From: Ziziphus jujuba
Taxonomy: Eukaryota > Streptophyta > Magnoliopsida > Rosales > Rhamnaceae
Length of the DNA stretch: 64,000 nt
Direction: 5' to 3'
Assembly (NCBI RefSeq): GCF_031755915.1
Contig: NC_083380.1
Span: 15,643,001 to 15,707,000 of the forward strand
Shown here: positions 59,192-64,000 of the stretch, one piece after another
How the letters are laid out: each line of letters begins with the position of its first letter
Numbering within the stretch: the stretch's first letter is position 1
Notes under the pieces: generated by a model
Told to the model about the DNA's origin: nothing
The model's database searches: none
What the model saw: only the letters and a program-made list of their open reading frames with translations
Translations under genes and position numbers: made by a program

Positions 59192-60353
59192 TGAGAGGTT
59201 GGGTACCCTTGGGACAAAAGTTTTGTCAATTTTACTACCCTGGGGATCTACAGGGGCTTATTTGACCACTTTACCCGCAATAAAAAAAATATTTAAAAAA
59301 CAAAAAGTCAGTATTTGACCATAACATAAACAATCAACTTCTTGCTTTTTAATTTCAAAATCAACAAATTATTAAGTGCTGGCTTGGTAAACTTTATGTT
59401 CTTGGTTTTCAGTTGCTTTACTTTTTTATTAAAGGTTTTACTTTGGTTATGTATGCTTTAGAAGATAGTTAAACTTTTTCACGCAAGATTAAAAAATATA
59501 TATCAGATTAAAACAATTTCAAACTGTTCATAAATAAAATCCATTTAAATAAACACTTTTATTATTGTCATTATGATTTATATATGTTTGATCTGTGAAG
59601 TAAATAAATAAATAAATAAATAGAAAAGTATAAATATAAACATTACAAAACAAACCAAAAACCATTTCTTTGGACTCGATCTTCGTAGATCAAAGACGAA
59701 TCCAAATATTGCTTGACTAGAAAAATATTATTTTCCTATAATTTAAAAGCTCCATTTTTAAAAGATGAACAAACTTTGTATACTTTAGTACTGTTGAACT
59801 TCAAATTAGGTCCCACGTAAGAGTTAAGATAAAAAATTTGGCAGCTACCTTGTTGACTGGGTCATATGCATTTTTTCCTTTTATTTTTATTTGTTTTTAT
59901 TTTTTCTTTTTATTTTTATTTTTTATTTTTTTAATCTTCAACTTTATTGAACAACTCGGGAATCCCTCATATTCATTTTATCACCAAACTCACTTCTCTA
60001 GTCTTTACTGTACTTTTCCTGTAATCTTTATTTTCTTATTTAAGCCACTAATTATCTCCATTTTATATATATATATATATATTCGAAAAAAAAAAAGAGC
60101 CATGCCATAAAATTTATACTATTCGAATTTGCTTGACTTTTACTATAATATTGACAAGTATGCGCAAGTCATTGGTAAAAAAAGTCAGCAATTATTAATC
60201 CACTTGCTTAAGATGGAAGACAAGGGGTTGTCTTTGCAAAAATAAAATAAAATAAATAAAACGATGGAAGACAGAGAAATAATTGACACCCAAAGAAAAA
60301 AAGACAAAAGAAATAAATAAATAAAGAAATGACCTATTCTTCTCATGAGTGGC
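59192..60353. other. 5' flank of peptide gene 3, no gene recognised
   Basis: AT-rich DNA with T-rich stretches (59870-59935) and a (TA)n run (60063-60081). Nothing coding. Confidence 0.5.
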
Positions 60354-60360
60354 TATAAAT
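60354..60360 (+). promoter_or_regulatory. TATA box of peptide gene 3
   Basis: TATAAAT, 67 bp before the ATG; the shared leader (AAGCAAGAAATTAAGTCCCA, TTCATTGAAGGGGTGCTTGC) follows. Confidence 0.75.
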
Positions 60361-60420
60361 AACAAAAGAAGGTGAAGCAAGAAATTAAGTCCCAATTTCA
60401 TTGAAGGGGTGCTTGCAGAA

Positions 60421-62886
60421 ATGGGTGTTTCTTCCTTCTTCCATACTATCTTCTTGGTTCTTGTGATCGCTTCTATCCTTGCCATGCACTCAGCAGAGGT
60501 TAATGCAAAAGGTAATTTTCCTGCTTACCATACAATTAATTTGGTGCACATGCATTAATTAACTTATACTAGAATTATCATGGGAGAGAAACCTTTTATT
60601 TTTATTTTTAAGTAATATATACCAAAACTTAAAACATAATATATATAGAGTTTTGTTGTGGTGAGGATTTCACAATAGATTTATGAAAAGGGATATAACA
60701 TGTTAGATGTCACATAGGAAATTTTTGTTTCGATTACTTTTAAAATAGTTCAATCAACAATAAATAACAACTAATAGTGAACTAAATATATATTTTATGG
60801 GTTACTTTTTTTTCTATTTAGGTTTATTTTAAAAAAAATAAAAAAAAAAGGAAAATAATTTGCCATCATTTGGATGATATGGGTTAAAACAAAGAAGTCA
60901 TATATGTATATATGTATGCATCTCTTTTTATAAGTTTTTTTATAAAGTCTTTATCATATCAAATTTGTATTATGTATGATTTTTTATTTTATGATAAAGG
61001 CTTCATAACGAACTTAAAAGGGATGGGACATGTAAGATGCTGTATAGGAAATTTTTTTTCAATTGCCTCTAAAAAAGTTCAATCATAATAAATAATAACC
61101 AATAGTATGTTCGAGATATATATTATGAGTTTTTTTTTTTTTCCCGCTTTCGATTTTGTTTTAAAAAGGAAAATTTTAAATAATATGTCATCGTTTGAAT
61201 GATGTCAATTATACATATAGGAGAGTGATATGGATCGTTGGATTAAATGGGTAAGAATGAAGGGTTCAGATTCATTTGAACCATTAAATGGGACTATAAA
61301 TCTCACTTTTCTTTTATTTTGACTTAACAAAAACCAATCGCTCACGCTTCACGCTCTCCCAGCTACCATGGTCGATGATCACTCTTCCGATGAAGAAACT
61401 CCAATGAAATACTAATCTGACAAATAGGTTTGTATGGAACTTTCTCCATACAAAAAGATTTGCCAAAAAGTTTATATAGGAAATGTTCCTCCATGTATAT
61501 AAATGGCTGACACGCACTCAATAAAACATTAATTATAAACTCAAGAGTATGTATAAAAGCTGGCCACTTTTTGTTTTTTATCAAAATATGCTGGCTACTG
61601 TTTAAATATAACAAAATAACAACAAAAATATAGATAAAGGAAAAGCAACGTACAGAACAGACTCTCTATTTTAAATATTTTTCATTTTCATTCTCAGCGC
61701 TGAATGCATAGAATTAAAGTCTTTCCACAAAATTTCAAAAAAGTTCTTATACAGACTCAGGAAATAGACTTAAGATTTTAGGAATAATTACACCTTAATA
61801 TTTTTTAGTTTGAAAGAATTGCATTTTGACTCTCAAATTTATATTAAAGGTTCTAATTTAAACCTTAAAGATTCAATTTGTTACAATTTAATTTTTTGAC
61901 TAATGGCTAAAGGAGATTAATAGTTCCGTCCCAATTCATTACCCATATTAAACTACAATTTGTTGCACCATATGTCCTCTGATTTGAATTTCTTGTTATT
62001 TACGCCATGTAGTTTTGAGATTTGCATTTTAATACTTTCTAATTTAAATGCTACCTTAATTACCATTTGCCAAAAATCTTTGATCAGACAGAAATATTGC
62101 ATATTAAATTTTTATTTTTTTTATAAGTAAATTACTTAATTATAAGTTATCCAAAATCTCTTTATATCTTGTGCTTTCGTGGACACAAGTAAAAATGGTC
62201 AATCACTAAAGCCAACATTCTTCGTCATTTGTATATTAAAACATGAAAACCTAAATTTGAATGTTTTAAATTTGAAAATTTAAAGTATGATTTCCCAACC
62301 TAGAGTATACTAAACTCTAAATAATCCTAAATTTTAAATTAAAGAACCCAAGTAGTCTTATTTTAACCAATTAGAATCTCAAATAAATTATAATCTTCTG
62401 TTTTATTTTTGAATCTGAGTTCTGAAATGGATAGAAAGAGAAGAGGAAAAGTAAAGTATGTGTAGTAGGATTGGTATCATTTTTTCAATTTATAGGGTAA
62501 AATTTTAAATAAAAATAATAAATTAATTGTATTGTAGTATCCATATTTTTCATCTTTAAATTTAAAAAATTATAATTTAAGCTTTCAATTTTTAATTTTT
62601 CGCTTGCTCAAATATTTTTGGACCAAGATATAACAAATTCAAATATAAAAATATAAATTACGATATTTATATTTGAAAGCCTAAATTGCAAACTCTGTAA
62701 TTTGAGTACAAAAGTACTAATCCAAAAATAACTAAAGAAGATGAAAATGATATAACCATCCCCACTAACACATTTCTTCATAAATAACATCACTTTCTGA
62801 TTGTCTATTTAACAGTGTCCCTGAAATATTCCGTATCACCTCCCAAAAGAGCAACGCCACCAGGATCGGGAAATCCTCCACCGTAA
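60421..62886 (+). CDS. secreted peptide precursor, copy 3
   Basis: Exon 1 60421-60511, phase-1 intron 60512-62815 (GTAATT...TTTAACAG), exon 2 62816-62886 (TAA); 53 residues. Signal peptide about residues 1-29 (MGVSSFFH, hydrophobic TIFLVLVIASILAM, ending EVNA). The secreted part is VSLKYSVSPPKRATPPGSGN then PPP. It keeps the SPP-(x)-RAT core of the family but ends in three prolines, so the peptide has diverged from copies 1 and 2. First exon of exactly the same length, same intron phase and same leader show common descent. Target receptor unknown; signalling function is inferred from architecture. Confidence 0.8.
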
Positions 62887-63280
62887 GTATCCAAGGATCA
62901 TAGTTTGCTTGGAACAGCCAAGTCGCCTAAGGTTGAATCTTAATTATTTTCTAGGAAAAATAAAAAAAATGTTGTAACGATTTTCAAGTTTTATTTATTA
63001 TTTTTTATATTTATATTTTTATTTTTTATTTTCGATCTTGAATGGATGTTAGAATTGTGTCTTTCACAACTATAAAATAATAAGTGAACATTGTGGATTT
63101 TGCATTGGCAAATGACCTTGCGGGTTTTCACTTCTCTTTTGTGACTGGATAATATATATAGGTTCTGGGATCGTACTCCTTGCTTATACCTTTGTAGGCT
63201 GTTCGTAGGCTTTTGCTCCTGTTTTAACTATTGGGTCTTTAGGACCATTATTTATTGGGCTGCTGGAGACCTCAAAACTA
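62887..63280. other. 3' flank of peptide gene 3
   Basis: 3' UTR-like AT-rich sequence, then unremarkable DNA up to the MULE start at 63281. Confidence 0.5.
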
Positions 63281-64000
63281 GGGGAATTTGGCTCAGTGTT
63301 CCTTTTGAAAGAGCTTTGAAGATATATACCCACCGAATTGTGAACTTTTTTGTTTTGACCTTTAATATCTATTATGCCCTTAAAAAACTTTTAAAAGACC
63401 TGTATGTCTCTTCTCTCCCTCTTTTGCTTCTTCTTCTTCTTTGAACTCCAAACACCTTCATTTCCACGGCCTTCATGTTCGTGCTTCTTCAAATGTTACT
63501 GCTTCTGTTGACTCTGGCAATGGCAATGGAGCCGTACTAGCTCTAGAGAAGAACCCATATGTTACTCTTTATGGAAGACAATATTTCTCTCTAGCTGCCA
63601 TTGTTGGTCAAGTACTTCCCTTTTACTCTTTTTTTTTTTTTTTCCCCCTTCTTATGGAGAAAACGATGTTTTTTTCTCATTAATTATGCATTTTCTTATG
63701 AAAATGCAATATGGGTTTTAGTATGGTGTTTTTAGTGAAATGGGTCTAAATTATTTGAATTTCATGAACTTTTTTTGGAGTTTTGGTTATCAGAGAATTT
63801 GTAGATTAATTTTCTGTTTGGGTGTGATGGCTTGGTGTTACCACAAGGGTTTCGGTAATTATCGATGAAACCTACGGTAATTTTTTCAGCAAGGACAAAT
63901 TGATTACCGTAGGTTGCATCGGTAATTACCGAAGGTAATAAATTTTTTTGGCCAATTTGAGAACTTTTTCCAAACTTTTGGGGTTTTTTCTCCTTAGGAT
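63281..64000. mobile_element. left end of a second MULE of the 22259-29799 family, cut by the window edge
   Basis: Starts GGGGAATTTGGCTCAGTGTT and continues CCTTTTGAAAGAGCTTTGAA, TTTTTTGTTTTGACC and TATTATGCCCTTAAAAAAC. This parallels the first 130 bp of the MULE at 22259 step by step. At 63850-64000 it contains the same type of GGTAATTACCG repeat (CGGTAATTATCGATGAAACC, then AATTACCGAAGGTAATAAAT and a spacer ending TTTCTCCTTAG). The right end is outside the window. Confidence 0.8.
63441..63611 (+). pseudogene. CHLD: captured first exon fragment of magnesium-chelatase subunit ChlD
   Basis: The frame reads NSKHLHFHGLHVRASSNVTA (transit-peptide-like), later NPYVTLYGRQYFSLAAIVGQ, then a GT donor. 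YGRQYF-LAA-VGQ is the start of the AAA+ domain of the chloroplast Mg-chelatase D subunit, and the exon ends at Gln as in the plant gene. No ATG lies in this frame: going upstream it meets TAA at 63381 first, and the nearby ATG 63404 is in another frame. The exon lies 160 bp inside the MULE end, so it is best read as a host exon copied into the element (Pack-MULE). It could also be the real gene with a MULE around its start; the sequence to the right would decide. Confidence 0.75.

Overview
The window is nuclear DNA of a eudicot plant. It is AT-rich, its host genes have GT-AG introns, it carries a phenylalanine ammonia-lyase (PAL) gene of the land-plant type, and most of the rest is made of plant transposable elements (Copia, LINE, TRIM/Cassandra, hAT, MULE, SINE). 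The species cannot be fixed from the sequence alone.

Host genes are few. (1) At the left edge (802-1901, +) are the last two exons of a DUF821/CAP10 O-glucosyltransferase (rumi-like). (2) Three diverged paralogues of a very small secreted-peptide gene lie on the + strand at 18325-18812, 33418-35198 and 60421-62886. Each has a 91-bp first exon encoding a signal peptide, a phase-1 intron and a short second exon encoding a Pro/Ser-rich C-terminal peptide of 52-53 aa total; they share a TATA box, leader and gene structure. None is a single open reading frame, so ORF scans miss them. (3) A complete two-exon PAL gene (43166-46287, +, 715 aa) has a TATA box and an AC-II (MYB) element upstream.

Mobile elements layer by layer. 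3104-7952: degenerate and internally deleted hAT copies. 8430-17960: a LINE whose middle 0.87 kb is inverted, split at the inversion junction by a 7.45-kb degenerate Copia element (9626-17078, TSD TTAAC) that carries plastid-derived 16S rRNA and psaB pieces. 21780-22124: Cassandra (5S-bearing TRIM) fragment. 22259-29799: a 7.5-kb Mutator-like element (MULE) with perfect 9-bp TSD, a broken SWIM-domain transposase, an unrecognised gene-like segment and a 2-kb inverted array of 255-bp repeats. 30945-33240: diverged tandem repeats upstream of peptide gene 2. 35354-41170: an antisense degenerate Copia with a Cassandra inserted in it. 47400-50300: unclassified repeat DNA. 51500-52275: a SINE and a complete 352-bp TRIM (TSD CAAAC). 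54710-59183: a hAT-like short element that was itself hit by a 3.9-kb hAT with a nearly complete transposase gene. 63281-end: the left end of a second MULE of the same family as 22259-29799, containing a captured first-exon fragment of the magnesium-chelatase ChlD gene.

The most interesting items are the dispersed secreted-peptide gene family, the MULE family that captures host exons and carries large inverted GGTAATTACCG repeat arrays, and the plastid mosaic inside a Copia element. All calls are from reading the sequence and from remembered family features; no database search was run.
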